51,370 bases of DNA from Lachnospiraceae bacterium (lineage in GTDB: Bacteria > Bacillota > Clostridia > Lachnospirales > Lachnospiraceae): the NCBI GenBank assembly GCA_021770245.1, contig JAETRI010000025.1, positions 1 through 51,370 on the forward strand, given 5' to 3'. A program made the position numbers and the translations under genes. Positions 32,148 through 40,806 of this stretch are shown here, one piece after another. Within the stretch, counting starts at the first letter, position 1. The number at the start of each line of letters is the position of its first letter. Below the pieces are notes generated by a model. That model was not told the DNA's origin. It saw only the letters and a list, made by a program, of their open reading frames with translations, and searched no databases.

Positions 32148-33467
32148 TTAGAGCTGGATCAACACGAAAATATTATAAATCGCCCGTATTGCCGCCTCAA
32201 AATCCTCGTTTCTCACCCCGATGATGATGTTTAATTCACTGGAGCCCTGGTCTATCATTTTCACGTTCACATTGGCATGGGCCAGCGCGGAAAAAATCCG
32301 TCCCGCCGTTCCCCGGGTGGACTTCATCCCGCGCCCCACTACGGCGATCAGCGCCAGATCGGATTCGATGTCAATGGTATCCGGATCGGCCAGGCGGTGG
32401 ATCGCGGACACCACCTTCTGTTCCTTATCCATGAACTCGTCCTGGTGGACGAAAACCGTCAGGGTGTCGATCCCGGAAGGAATGTGTTCAAAGGAAATCC
32501 CGTTGTCCTCGAAGGCCTGGAGCACCTTACGGCCGAACCCGATCTCCGAATTCATCATATCCTTTTCAATATTGATGGAGCAGAATCCCCGCTTCCCCGC
32601 GATGCCGGTGATGACAAACCGGGACTTCTGACAGGTGCTTTCCACAATCCAGGTGCCGTTGTCCTCCGGGGCGTTGGTATTCCGGATGTTGATGGGAATC
32701 CCCTCCTTACGCACGGGAAAAATGGCATCCTCATGGAGCACCGTGGCGCCCATGTAAGAAAGCTCGCGCAGCTCGCGGTAGGTAATCGTGTCTATGCCCA
32801 CCGGATTGGGGATGATGCGGGGATCCGCAATCAGGAAGCCCGATACGTCCGTCCAGTTTTCATATACCTCCGCGTGCACCGCCCGCGCCACGATGGAGCC
32901 TGTGATATCCGAACCGCCTCTGGAAAAGGTGCGGATACGGCCGGAAGCATCCGCACCGTAGAAACCCGGAATCACCGCGTATTCCTCCGCTTCCAGGCGG
33001 GCCGCCATCCTCCGGTTGGTTGCGTCCGCATCGAAGTTCCCCGTCTCGTCGAAGACAATCACCTCCGCCGCGTCGATAAAGGTGCATTTCAGGCAGGCTG
33101 CCATAATGATTCCGTTCAGATACTCTCCCCGGGAAGCCGCGTAATCTTTTCCCGCTCCTTCCCTCAGGCGGCGGTCTATCGTATCGAATTCCCCTTCCAG
33201 GGACAGTTCCAGAGAAAGCCCCCGGATGATTTCCCCGTATCTAAGCCGGATCGCCTCCAGTTCTTCCCCGTAGTCCCCTCCTGCGGCCGCCTTGGCCTGG
33301 CAGGCATACAGCATATCCGTCACCTTGGTATCGTCTTTACTGCGTTTTCCCGGCGCGGAAGGGATCACAAACCTTCTCTCCGGATCCGCCCTGATGATCT
33401 CCACCACCTTCCGGAACTGTTCCGCGCTCGCCAGGGAACTCCCCCCGAATTTGACCACCTTTATCAT
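32148..33467 (-). CDS. lysC: Aspartokinase
   Basis: Phosphorylates aspartate, the first step to lysine, threonine and methionine. The 439 residues begin MIKVVKFGGSSLASAEQF (nucleotide-binding KFGGSS), with IIMAACLKCTFIDAAEVI, TFSRGGSDITGSIVARAV (about 203-220, Asp-binding) and YENWTDVSGF. Two C-terminal ACT domains (about 300-439; GITDLxV-type segments read GIDTLTVFVHQDE and LIAVVGRGMKSTRGTAGRIF) point to feedback control by an amino acid. GAGG precedes the start after repeat F2. Last gene in the order pheB-like, hom, apgM, lysC. Confidence 0.93.
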   Translation of the reverse strand: MIKVVKFGGSSLASAEQFRKVVEIIRADPERRFVIPSAPGKRSKDDTKVTDMLYACQAKAAAGGDYGEELEAIRLRYGEIIRGLSLELSLEGEFDTIDRRLREGAGKDYAASRGEYLNGIIMAACLKCTFIDAAEVIVFDETGNFDADATNRRMAARLEAEEYAVIPGFYGADASGRIRTFSRGGSDITGSIVARAVHAEVYENWTDVSGFLIADPRIIPNPVGIDTITYRELRELSYMGATVLHEDAIFPVRKEGIPINIRNTNAPEDNGTWIVESTCQKSRFVITGIAGKRGFCSINIEKDMMNSEIGFGRKVLQAFEDNGISFEHIPSGIDTLTVFVHQDEFMDKEQKVVSAIHRLADPDTIDIESDLALIAVVGRGMKSTRGTAGRIFSALAHANVNVKMIDQGSSELNIIIGVRNEDFEAAIRAIYNIFVLIQL

Positions 33468-33480
33468 CTCTAACCTCGCA

Positions 33481-33597
33481 TTCCGGAGCGTTTTTGCGAC
33501 GGGGCAGCGAGAATCCTCGTCTGCCATCCCGGGAATCTGTGACGCTCCTGCACAAATTCCTGGGTAAAAAAAGCCCATCCGGCTTATTTTTCAATCC
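33481..33597 (-). repeat. Family F and partial family C repeats before lysC
   Basis: F2 (33481-33565) matches the block order before glgB: TTCCGGAGCGTTTTTGCGAC, GGGGCA at one end and ACGCTCCTGCACAAATTCC at the other. Next to it, 33569-33597 is a degenerate family C hairpin (AAAAAAGCC/GGCTTATTTTT). Beyond it, GCGTCCTGTGCGGCGCCGC at 33619 is a family B fragment. Confidence 0.55.
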
Positions 33598-33715
33598 GAT
33601 CTGCACTCCGCGTCCTGTGCGGCGCCGCAGCGGTGGCTGCGGCCGGAAAATCCAACGCAGAAGATGGGCGGACAGCCCGGGAGATCCGGCGGAATATCAT
33701 GCAGCCAGCTCACGG

Positions 33716-34942
33716 CTACAGCCTGTATTCCGGCTGCTTAATTCCCATCAGACGATCCATAAGCACGGGGCCCTCCGGAATAAAATTGCCGCTGAGAATG
33801 GCCTCCGCCTCGTTATAATTCCAATCGTTTTTCTGCGGAGCCGTGCTGTCATAGAGCAGATAGGGCACGCTTTCCGCCGTATGCGTCCGCATGCGGATGG
33901 GCGTGGGATGGTCCGGAAGCACCAGGAGGCGGTATTCCAGCCCGCTGTGATCCAAGCCGGCCACCAGAGGGGCGATCACCCTTTTATCCAGATACTCGAT
34001 GGCCGTCATTTTCTTTTCCACGCTCCCCTGGTGCCCCATTTCGTCCGGAGCTTCCACATGGATATAGGCGAAATCATAGTCCCCGTCGATCAGCGCATCC
34101 AGGGCCGCCCGGGCTTTTCCCTCATAATTGGTGTCCAGGCCGCCGTTGGCGCCTTCCACCTCGGCCACATCCATGCCTGCTCCCACGGCGATCCCCTTAA
34201 GCAGATCCACCGCCGAAATCATAATGCCCTTCATTCCCGTCTTTTCCCGAAAAGAAGGAAGGGCGGGCCGGGTTCCCGCGCCCCAGAACCAGCAGCAGTT
34301 CGCCGGATTTTTTCCCTGCTTCCTGCGCTCGGCGTTCAAGGGATGGTTTTTCAGGATTTCATAGCTTCTTTTCATCATTTCATACAGCTTCCGGTCTCCG
34401 GGGAGGTAGGGCGCGATCTCCCTTCCCAGTACGTCGTGGGGCGGGGTGAGCTCTTCTGCTTCTCCGCCCTCCCAGATCAGGCAGTGCCGGTAGCTGGTTC
34501 CCACATAGAACCGATAGGGAGGCCGGTCCATCTCCTCCATGACAGCCTTAAGCAGGACCGCACAGTCCTTCGTCTCGATCTCCCCGGAGCTGTGATCCAG
34601 AATCCTCCTCTTCTCAAAGGGGATGCCCTCTTCCTCCGAAAGGGTCACGATATTGCACCGCATGGCAATATCCGTATCCTTCATGGGGACTCCGATGCTC
34701 AAAGCCTCCAGGGGGGAACGTCCCGAATAGTACTGCCTGGGATCATATCCCATCACCGAAAGATTTGCCGTGTCCGAACCGGGCTTCATGCCCTTGGGGA
34801 TCGTGCTGACCATGCCGATTTCCGATTTTTTACTAAGCCTGTCGAGCGCAGGGGTTTCGGCGTAGGAAAGGGGGGTCTTCCCCCCCAGTTCCTGTATGGG
34901 CTCATCCGCCATGCCGTCTCCCAGTACAACCACATACTTCAT
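33716..34942 (-). CDS. apgM: Archaeal-type cofactor-independent phosphoglycerate mutase paralogue, probable homoserine kinase analogue
   Basis: A 408-residue alkaline-phosphatase-superfamily protein of the ApgM type. It starts YVVVLGDGMADEP (metal Asp), then KPGSDTANLSVMGYDP (about 53-68, the phosphorylated Ser), SGRSPLEALSIGV, GVGAGMDVAEVEGANG-type segment (AVGAGMDVAEVEGANGG, about 247), FAYIHVEAPDEMGHQG and VLPDHPTPIRMRTHTAESVP (metal His/Asp). In several bacteria an ApgM paralogue fused in gene order to hom and lacking thrB nearby is predicted to be a functional analogue of homoserine kinase; this context is exactly that. I infer threonine synthesis rather than glycolysis. Repeat A8 provides GGGAGC before ATG 34942. 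Confidence 0.85.
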   Translation of the reverse strand: MKYVVVLGDGMADEPIQELGGKTPLSYAETPALDRLSKKSEIGMVSTIPKGMKPGSDTANLSVMGYDPRQYYSGRSPLEALSIGVPMKDTDIAMRCNIVTLSEEEGIPFEKRRILDHSSGEIETKDCAVLLKAVMEEMDRPPYRFYVGTSYRHCLIWEGGEAEELTPPHDVLGREIAPYLPGDRKLYEMMKRSYEILKNHPLNAERRKQGKNPANCCWFWGAGTRPALPSFREKTGMKGIMISAVDLLKGIAVGAGMDVAEVEGANGGLDTNYEGKARAALDALIDGDYDFAYIHVEAPDEMGHQGSVEKKMTAIEYLDKRVIAPLVAGLDHSGLEYRLLVLPDHPTPIRMRTHTAESVPYLLYDSTAPQKNDWNYNEAEAILSGNFIPEGPVLMDRLMGIKQPEYRL

Positions 34943-34946
34943 AACT

Positions 34947-34987
34947 GGCTCCCGTCTGCGCGCAATAGCGCGCATATCAATCAGGGG
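34947..34987 (-). repeat. Family A leader repeat, copy A8
   Basis: CCCTGATTGATATGCGCGC/GCGCGC hairpin followed by AGACGGGAGCC on the minus strand, four bases before the apgM start codon. Confidence 0.7.
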
Positions 34988-35097
34988 GATCTTCTGCCAT
35001 TTGCAGCAATATTACAATATAGAGTCACAATATACAGGATAACTGTTATATATTGTATTGATCTGCTGTTTTGTGGCAGCCACCTTCCCTGCCTCCG

Positions 35098-36303
35098 TTA
35101 TGCATCCACGCGGAGACGGCCCACAAAGCCTTCCAGCGCCTCCGCCTTTTCTCCAAATTCCCTTTCCGTCATAGGTTCCGTGAGGAAGCCGAATTCCCCG
35201 GGTACCCCTGCATCCACCCGGGCCATCCTGCCGAAGAGCCTGCGGACCTCCTCTTCGCTGCCCTCCTTTGCGCGGACGAAGAAGCGCCGGCAGGCGCCGC
35301 CGATATCCGAAAGGGGCTGCTTCTCCTTTTCCCACAGACAGATGATATGCTTCCTGCCGTGCTTCGCGCAGTCGATCACATCGGACACCACCGCGCTGGC
35401 GGTGGGCAGCTTTCCCGCTCCCCGGCCGTAGTACATGGAATCCCCCAGGGTATTGCCGCGGATGAAAATCGCGTTGAACACATCGTTCACGCTGTGCAGC
35501 GGGTTATCCTCCCCCACCAGGAAGGGGGCTACCATGGCATAATACGCGCCGGCCTCATACCGCACGCTGGCCAGAAGCTTGATAAAAAGCCCCATCTTTT
35601 TCGCATACAGGAAGTCTTCCTTTGTGACCTTTGTGATGCCCTCCGTATAGATCTCCTCATAACGGACGGTTTTACCCGTCATCAGCGACGCCAGGATAGC
35701 GATCTTACGGCAGGCATCATATCCCTCCACATCCGCCTCCGGATTGCGCTCCGCATACCCCTTTTCCTGGGCCTCTTTTAAGCAGACCTCAAAATCCGTC
35801 CCTTCCTGGGCCATCTTGGTGAGGATGTAGTTCGTGGTACCGTTCAATATCCCGTCGATCAGTTCGATCCGTTCCGCGGTGAGGGCCACATTCAGCGGCC
35901 GGATCACAGGGATTCCCCCTCCCACACTGGCCTCAAACAGATAATTGCAACGGTTCTGTCTGGCCGTGGCGATCAGCTCCGCCCCGTGGCTGGCCACCAG
36001 CTCTTTATTGGAAGTGCACACGCTCTTTCCCGCCTTTAACGCCTGCATGGAAAACGTAAGGGCAGGTTCGAGACCGCCCATGGTTTCGCAGATAATGGAA
36101 ACTTCCGGGTCGTTCAGGATGATCCTAAAGTCGTGGACGATGCGGTCCTCATAGGCATCCCCGGGAAAATCCCGCAGATCCAGGATATATTTCACATAAA
36201 GCGCCTCTCCGGCCCGCCGGTCGATCACTTCCTTATTTTTCTCGATCACTTCCACCACGCCGCTTCCCACCGTACCGTATCCTAAAACAGCTATGTTTAT
36301 CAT
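35098..36303 (-). CDS. hom: Homoserine dehydrogenase
   Basis: Reduces aspartate semialdehyde to homoserine with NAD(P)H. The 401 residues show MINIAVLGYGTVGSGVVEVI (Rossmann GxGxxG, 1-20), TSNKELVASHG, EASVGGGIPVIRPL (about 144), LNGTTNYILTKM and the catalytic region EKGYAERNPEADVEGYDACRK split as GYAERNPEADVEG and DACRK (about 202-222, catalytic Lys), then the C-terminal ACT domain (about 330-400). GGGAGC from repeat A9 precedes the start. Second gene after the PheB-like regulator. Confidence 0.95.
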   Translation of the reverse strand: MINIAVLGYGTVGSGVVEVIEKNKEVIDRRAGEALYVKYILDLRDFPGDAYEDRIVHDFRIILNDPEVSIICETMGGLEPALTFSMQALKAGKSVCTSNKELVASHGAELIATARQNRCNYLFEASVGGGIPVIRPLNVALTAERIELIDGILNGTTNYILTKMAQEGTDFEVCLKEAQEKGYAERNPEADVEGYDACRKIAILASLMTGKTVRYEEIYTEGITKVTKEDFLYAKKMGLFIKLLASVRYEAGAYYAMVAPFLVGEDNPLHSVNDVFNAIFIRGNTLGDSMYYGRGAGKLPTASAVVSDVIDCAKHGRKHIICLWEKEKQPLSDIGGACRRFFVRAKEGSEEEVRRLFGRMARVDAGVPGEFGFLTEPMTEREFGEKAEALEGFVGRLRVDA

Positions 36304-36308
36304 CTCTT

Positions 36309-36334
36309 GCTCCCATCTGCGCGCTTTAGCGTGC
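36309..36334 (-). repeat. Family A leader repeat, copy A9
   Basis: GCACGCT/AGCGCGC-like hairpin then AGATGGGAGC, six bases before the hom start. A short copy without the CCCTGATTT part. Confidence 0.6.
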
Positions 36335-36356
36335 TTCCCGTCTTCCTGCCTTGAGA

Positions 36357-36800
36357 TTATTCCCTGCCCAATATTTTCACGTTCTTTACGCCCGCTTTTT
36401 CCTCCATGGCTTCCAGCATACCGGAAAACCCGGTTGCCGCCCCGGGCAGCTGAATGCTGATGCTGACGGCCGCCATCCCGTTAATGGGGATACTCTGATG
36501 TATCGTGAGGATATTGGCCCCATAGTCCGCGATCACCTTCAGCACATCCGACAGCAGGCCCGGTTCGTCCTCTATGGACAGCGATAACGTAATCGTCGTT
36601 CCCTGGGCGTTGTCATGCACGGGGAAAATATCGTCCTTATATTTGTAAAAAGAACTCCGGCTGATATCCACCTGCTCCACCGCATCCTGAATGGTAGCCA
36701 CCTTTCCGGACTCCAATAGCTTCTTGGCTTCCACCACCTTCTGCAGGACCTCCGGCACCGCTTTCTGTTTTACAACATAATATTCACTCGCCTTATGCAT
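36357..36800 (-). CDS. ACT-domain protein, PheB/UPF0735-like
   Basis: A 147-residue protein. The N-terminal helical part reads EYYVVKQKAVPEVLQKVVEAKKLL, then a small DNA-binding-like ISRSSFYKYKDDIFPV (about 50-65). The C-terminal ACT domain (about 70-145) reads TITLSLSIEDEPGLLSDVLKVI and ILTIHQSIPINGMAAVSIS. The family commonly precedes hom in clostridia and is thought to sense an aspartate-family or aromatic amino acid. It leads the operon. The start at 36800 is set by family alignment from memory; AAGGG lies very close to it. Confidence 0.8.
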   Translation of the reverse strand: MHKASEYYVVKQKAVPEVLQKVVEAKKLLESGKVATIQDAVEQVDISRSSFYKYKDDIFPVHDNAQGTTITLSLSIEDEPGLLSDVLKVIADYGANILTIHQSIPINGMAAVSISIQLPGAATGFSGMLEAMEEKAGVKNVKILGRE

Positions 36801-36858
36801 ACCCTTTAACCCGCGTTTGTGTCTTTGCAGCGCATACAATTGTTTGCCAACGAAGGAT

Positions 36859-36887
36859 ATTTTAGCATATGCTTTGACGGAAAGCAA
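36859..36887 (-). promoter_or_regulatory. Sigma-A promoter for the pheB-like/hom/apgM/lysC operon
   Basis: TTGCTT (36887-36882), 17 bases, TAAAAT (36864-36859), 59 bases before the start codon. Upstream, CGGC/GCCG (36935-36950) flanked by A/T runs could end the TraX transcript, but its 4-bp stem is weak. Confidence 0.6.
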
Positions 36888-36998
36888 CCCAAAATTCCGA
36901 CAGAATTGTTTTTTTAAGTATACATGGGAAAAATCGGCAGAGAAAAGCCGTAAAAATCCTGCTCCCGTCCGGACCAAGACGCGCAGGCATATCCGGTT

Positions 36999-37772
36999 CT
37001 ACGAAGCGATCAGCCGGCGGATAAACAGAAGCAGAAGAAGATGCAGAGGATAGAAGGCATAGAAGAAATACTTCCCCCTTTTCAGACGCCGCTTCCCGTT
37101 GCATCTATAAATGAAGAAAAATGCCAGGATCACCGGGCACTGTCCCAGGGCCTGTTCCAGCGCAAACGCCGGATCCAGTCCCTGCGACGCCAGGGAAATG
37201 AATTGGGCGGTAAGGAAAAGAACCGGGGTACAGACACACTGAAGGACACGGTCCCGCCGCAGCAGATACAGGGCTGCGATCATCACAATGCCCTTCCAGC
37301 TGTAATCGGACCGTATCAGGCCCGCGGCGAGCATTCCGGCCGCCACAGCCCCGGCTGCGGCTATCTCCTGCATAGCGCGGGGAAGACAGGTCTCCTCCAC
37401 CGCACTGATGGCCGAAAGGGTAATCAGCCCCAGCAGAAGCGTCCAGAACACGTTCTGATATTCCATGGTAAAACCCCGGAAAAAGATATAATCAAAGGGC
37501 AGTTCGGAAAGAACGGCAAACAGGGCGAGGCGCAGGCCGTATCTGAGCCTGCTGCGCGTATACAGAAAGCCCTGTACCAGAAGGAAACAAAACAGAGGGA
37601 AAGAAATGCGCCCGATACCGCGCAGGACGAGATCCGCATAATAAATCTGCCGATAAGCCTCCCTGCTGCCGGTAAAAGAATAGCGCATCAGGTATTCCAC
37701 GATCCCCGCACCGATATGATCGATCAGCATGGCAGCCAGGGCTATTATTTTCAGTGCGTCTTCCGAAAACAT
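36999..37772 (-). CDS. TraX-family membrane protein
   Basis: About 257 residues with seven or more membrane helices. The signature ALKIIALAAMLIDHIGAGIV (about 7-26), then GRISFPLFCFLLVQGF (about 58) and ELPFDYIFF (about 93) are typical of TraX, first known for pilin acetylation in conjugation but widespread on clostridial chromosomes with unknown roles. I place the start at 37772, where GGGGAGCC precedes the ATG and the family usually begins; a longer form from 37859 is possible. It lies downstream of glyA. Confidence 0.8.
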   Translation of the reverse strand: MFSEDALKIIALAAMLIDHIGAGIVEYLMRYSFTGSREAYRQIYYADLVLRGIGRISFPLFCFLLVQGFLYTRSRLRYGLRLALFAVLSELPFDYIFFRGFTMEYQNVFWTLLLGLITLSAISAVEETCLPRAMQEIAAAGAVAAGMLAAGLIRSDYSWKGIVMIAALYLLRRDRVLQCVCTPVLFLTAQFISLASQGLDPAFALEQALGQCPVILAFFFIYRCNGKRRLKRGKYFFYAFYPLHLLLLLFIRRLIAS

Positions 37773-37972
37773 ACCCCGAGGCTCCCCGGATGATATGTGC
37801 GCACCGCACCTTTTTCCCGCACCGGCTCTCTGTCTCTTTCCGCTCTTCTCTGCTTTCATCGTTCCCGTTATCCAGATTCCCCGCGCCTCTTTCCGGCGCT
37901 CCGTCAAGGGAGAGCGTAAAGCACCCTCCGTTTTTAATACTCCTGCAGTGAGTTCCGAACTGATAGCCCTGA

Positions 37973-38059
37973 GGCAGTATCGCAGGTGAGCCTGCGATAC
38001 TGCCTTTAAGATAATGAGTTCGGAAGTTTACTTCCGAACGCTCCGCCTGCGATACTGCC
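37973..38059 (-). repeat. Family G hairpins between glyA and traX
   Basis: GGCAGTATCGCAGG (37973-37986) pairs perfectly with CCTGCGATACTGCC (37991-38004); a third copy of that arm is at 38046-38059. Between them GTTCGGAAG/CTTCCGAAC (38018-38026, 38031-38039). Next to the glyA stop a CCGGAGG/CCTTCCGG hairpin follows. A lone GGCAGTATCGCA is also found at 49930 before the methyltransferase gene. Confidence 0.7.
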
Positions 38060-38095
38060 TCCAAGCATGGGTCCGGAGGTTTCCTTCCGGCCCGT

Positions 38096-39334
38096 TTACT
38101 TCAGCGGATATCGATCCGTCAGCCCTTTCACGATCGCACGCGCTTCGGGGACCTTCTCCTCGCCGCCCTTGATCACCAGGGCAATCGCCTCCGCGATCCG
38201 GTCCATATCCTGTGCGTCCATCCCTCTGGAGGTCACCGCGGGCGTACCCAGACGAATGCCGCTGGTCACAAAGGGGGATTTGGGATCGTTGGGAATCGTG
38301 TTCTTGTTGCAGGTAATGTGGGCCGCGTCCAGCAGCTTTTCCACCGCCTTGCCCGTCAGATCGTAATTGGTCAGATCCACCAGCATCAGATGGTTGTCCG
38401 TACCTCCGGACACGATTTTGATCCCCCTCTCCATCAGTCCCCTGCAAAGCGCCTGGGCGTTTTCCACGATTCCCTTCTGATATGCTTTAAAATCATCTCC
38501 CAGGGCTTCCTTGAAGCATACCGCCTTAGCCGCGATCACATGCATAAGCGGGCCGCCCTGGATGCCCGGGAAAATCGCTTTATTGAAATTATATTTTTCC
38601 GCCGCTTCTTTATTACACAGGATCATGCCGCCCCTGGGCCCGCGCAGCGTCTTATGAGTGGTAGTGGTTACCACGTCCGCATAGGGGATAGGACTCGGAT
38701 GCAGCCCCGCCGCCACCAGGCCCGCGATATGGGCCATATCCACCAGCAGGCAGGCGCCCACCTCGTCGGCCGCCTCCCGGAAAGCCGCAAAGTCAATGGT
38801 TCTGGCGTAAGCCGAGGCCCCCGCAATGATCATCTTCGGCCTGCATTGTCTGGCAGTCTCCTTCATCCGGTCATAATCGATAAAGCCGTCGTCGTTCACG
38901 CCGTAGGGCACCACTTTGAAATATTTCCCGGACATATTCACCGGGCTCCCATGGGTTAAATGTCCGCCGTGGTCCAGGTTCATCCCCATAATGGTGTCCC
39001 CGGGGGTGAGTACCGCGAACTGTACCGCCATATTGGCCTGCGCGCCGGAATGGGGCTGGACGTTGGCATAATCGCAGCCGAAAAGCTTCTTCGCCCTTTC
39101 GATCGCCAGGTTCTCCACCTCGTCCACGCATTCGCATCCGCCGTAATACCGTTTCGCCGGATAGCCTTCCGCATATTTATTGGTGAGCACGCTGCCCATG
39201 GCAGCCATCACCGCCTTACTCACCCAGTTTTCTGAAGCAATCAGTTCGATATGGCTGTCCTGTCTTTCCTGCTCGTCCACTATCGCCTGCGCGATTTCGG
39301 GATCCACCAGCTTTACTTCGTCCAGAGAATACAT
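38096..39334 (-). CDS. glyA: Serine hydroxymethyltransferase
   Basis: Converts serine and tetrahydrofolate to glycine and methylenetetrahydrofolate, the one-carbon donor for ThyA. The 412 residues show [11 protein letters not shown] (about 29-39), [17 protein letters not shown] (about 52-68), [24 protein letters not shown], the PLP lysine in [16 protein letters not shown] (Lys228) and [20 protein letters not shown] precedes the start and a perfect promoter lies about 75 bases upstream. Confidence 0.97.
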   Translation of the reverse strand: MYSLDEVKLVDPEIAQAIVDEQERQDSHIELIASENWVSKAVMAAMGSVLTNKYAEGYPAKRYYGGCECVDEVENLAIERAKKLFGCDYANVQPHSGAQANMAVQFAVLTPGDTIMGMNLDHGGHLTHGSPVNMSGKYFKVVPYGVNDDGFIDYDRMKETARQCRPKMIIAGASAYARTIDFAAFREAADEVGACLLVDMAHIAGLVAAGLHPSPIPYADVVTTTTHKTLRGPRGGMILCNKEAAEKYNFNKAIFPGIQGGPLMHVIAAKAVCFKEALGDDFKAYQKGIVENAQALCRGLMERGIKIVSGGTDNHLMLVDLTNYDLTGKAVEKLLDAAHITCNKNTIPNDPKSPFVTSGIRLGTPAVTSRGMDAQDMDRIAEAIALVIKGGEEKVPEARAIVKGLTDRYPLK

Positions 39335-39407
39335 CGTCTACCTCCCGCATCGGTACCCTTTGCCGCCTTTGGCAGCATGTTAACAGTTTTCACGAAAATA
39401 CAGGCAA

Positions 39408-39436
39408 ATTATAGCATAGTTCATACAGGCTGTCAA
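39408..39436 (-). promoter_or_regulatory. Perfect sigma-A promoter for glyA
   Basis: TTGACA (39436-39431), 17 bases, TATAAT (39413-39408), with an extended -10 TGC. Leader about 70 bases. Confidence 0.88.
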
Positions 39437-39454
39437 AAATGCTGCCCTGCCCGG

Positions 39455-39640
39455 TCACGCCAGCCGACATGCCGCGCCCTGCGCAGGTGTGCGGCGGGAA
39501 ACACGCTGCACCCGAAACGCCGGATGATAGAGCCGAGCCGCGTCCTGCGCGGGTATGCGGCGGGAAACCGCGAATACGGTTCCTCATCTGCGATTCGGCT
39601 TTGGGCCGCCTGCGGCACAAAACCGGGTGCGGGAGACATT
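39455..39640. repeat. Decayed family B fragments between glyA and the lipid kinase gene
   Basis: Two fragments, GACATGCCGCGCCCTGCGC (39467) and GAGCCGCGTCCTGCGCGGG (39534), each followed by TATGCGGCGGGAAAC-like sequence. Then CGCGAATACGGTTCCTCATC, TTTGGGCCGCCTGCGGCAC (39600) and AAAACCGGGTGCGGGAG. Same block order as B1 but diverged, and not next to a start codon. No gene is seen in this divergent 418-base spacer. Confidence 0.5.
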
Positions 39641-39692
39641 CGAAACGTTTTCTGAAGATTCTTATTCTTTTCTTAAACCGGAAAAGCGGCTA

Positions 39693-39720
39693 TTGACTTG
39701 CGGATTTTTTCTGTTACAAT
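39693..39720 (+). promoter_or_regulatory. Sigma-A promoter for the lipid kinase and PAP2 genes
   Basis: TTGACT (39693-39698), 16 bases, TACAAT (39715-39720), 33 bases before the start codon. Confidence 0.72.
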
Positions 39721-39752
39721 ACTTCCTTAGAAATGGGGGGTATGGGAAACAA

Positions 39753-40733
39753 ATGTATTATTTTTTGGTAAATCCCGCTTCTCGCTCGGGGCGGGGGATC
39801 AGGGACTGGGAGCGCATCCGCACTTTTCTGGACGGCCGGGGGGTTCCTTATCAGGTATGCTTTTCCGCCAAGGCCGGGGACATGGCCCGCTTTGCCGAAA
39901 AGCTGAGCCAGTCGGTTCCGGCGGACGGTTCCTGTGTCCATCTCGTCGTTCTGGGCGGCGACGGGGCCGTTAACGAGGCGCTTCAGGGGGTCCGCAATCC
40001 CGACAAAATCCGCTTCAGCAACATTCCGGTCGGATCCGGCAACGACCTGGCAAAGGACATCGGCATCAGCCGCAATCCCCGCAAGGCTCTGGCACATCTT
40101 CTGGATTCTCCCGAGAAACGTCGCATGGATGTGGGCGTCCTTCATTACCACACGGCCTTTCTCCCGGAGGGGAAAACGTTCCGGAAGGTATCCGTACCGG
40201 ACAGACGGTTTCTGGTGAGCAGCGGCATCGGGTTCGACGCGGCCGTCTGCCAGCAGGCGATGGCTTCTCCCTTTAAAAATACGCTGAACCGTCTGGGGCT
40301 CGGCAGGCTCACCTATCTGGGTATCGCACTGCGGCTGTTATTCCGGCCGGGCCGTGCGCGTGCGCAGCTTCTGATGGAGGGCGAAGGGGACGCGCCCCGG
40401 CAGGTTGCGTTAAACCGGCTTTTGTTTATAGCCTGTATGTCCCATTGTTATGAAGGCGGCGGCTTCTATTTCTGCCCCCATGCGGACGACGGGGACGGCG
40501 TTTTGGATCTGTGCACCGTGGACAGCGTTCCCGTGTGGAAGATCCTCCTGGTGCTCCCCACCGCTTTTTTCGGAAAGCACTACCGGTATCGGGGCGTGGA
40601 GAGGCATGCCGCGAAGAAGATACGCATCCGTACTTCCCGTCCTCTTTGGGTACATACCGACGGGGAGGTGGCGGCTATGTCCGACGATATCGCCATCAGC
40701 TGCCGCCGCCAGGTTCTTCGCTTTTATTTTTAA
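39753..40733 (+). CDS. Diacylglycerol kinase-family lipid kinase
   Basis: A 326-residue DAGK_cat protein. It begins MYYFLVNPASRSGRG (nucleotide-binding), then VVLGGDGAVNEALQGV (about 68-83, the GGDG motif) and NIPVGSGNDLAKDIG (about 90-104). The C-terminal beta-sandwich has FLVSSGIGFDAAVC, YEGGGFYFCPHADDGDGVLDLC and LWVHTDGEVAA. The family phosphorylates diacylglycerol or similar lipids on the inner membrane face. ATGGGAAACAA precedes the start with GGGGGG further up. The PAP2 phosphatase follows after 73 bases. Confidence 0.9.
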   Translation: MYYFLVNPASRSGRGIRDWERIRTFLDGRGVPYQVCFSAKAGDMARFAEKLSQSVPADGSCVHLVVLGGDGAVNEALQGVRNPDKIRFSNIPVGSGNDLAKDIGISRNPRKALAHLLDSPEKRRMDVGVLHYHTAFLPEGKTFRKVSVPDRRFLVSSGIGFDAAVCQQAMASPFKNTLNRLGLGRLTYLGIALRLLFRPGRARAQLLMEGEGDAPRQVALNRLLFIACMSHCYEGGGFYFCPHADDGDGVLDLCTVDSVPVWKILLVLPTAFFGKHYRYRGVERHAAKKIRIRTSRPLWVHTDGEVAAMSDDIAISCRRQVLRFYF

Positions 40734-40736
40734 AAC

Positions 40737-40770
40737 GGACCGGGCCGGAATCAAGCTTCCGGCCCGGTCC
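40737..40770 (+). other. Perfect 14-bp intercistronic hairpin
   Basis: GGACCGGGCCGGAA/TTCCGGCCCGGTCC with a 6-base loop begins three bases after the lipid kinase stop. No T-run follows, and a smaller CCGCC/GGCGG hairpin lies before the PAP2 ribosome binding site. It may protect the upstream message or set differential expression. Confidence 0.6.
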
Positions 40771-40806
40771 ACAGGCCGCCTCAGGCGGCGGAATTGAGAG
40801 GGATTC

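Noticed and set aside
37860-37907. TTG start at 37907 for the TraX-like protein
   Set aside because: No ribosome binding site, and the first 45 residues lack the usual TraX beginning; 37772 has GGGGAGCC and fits the family.
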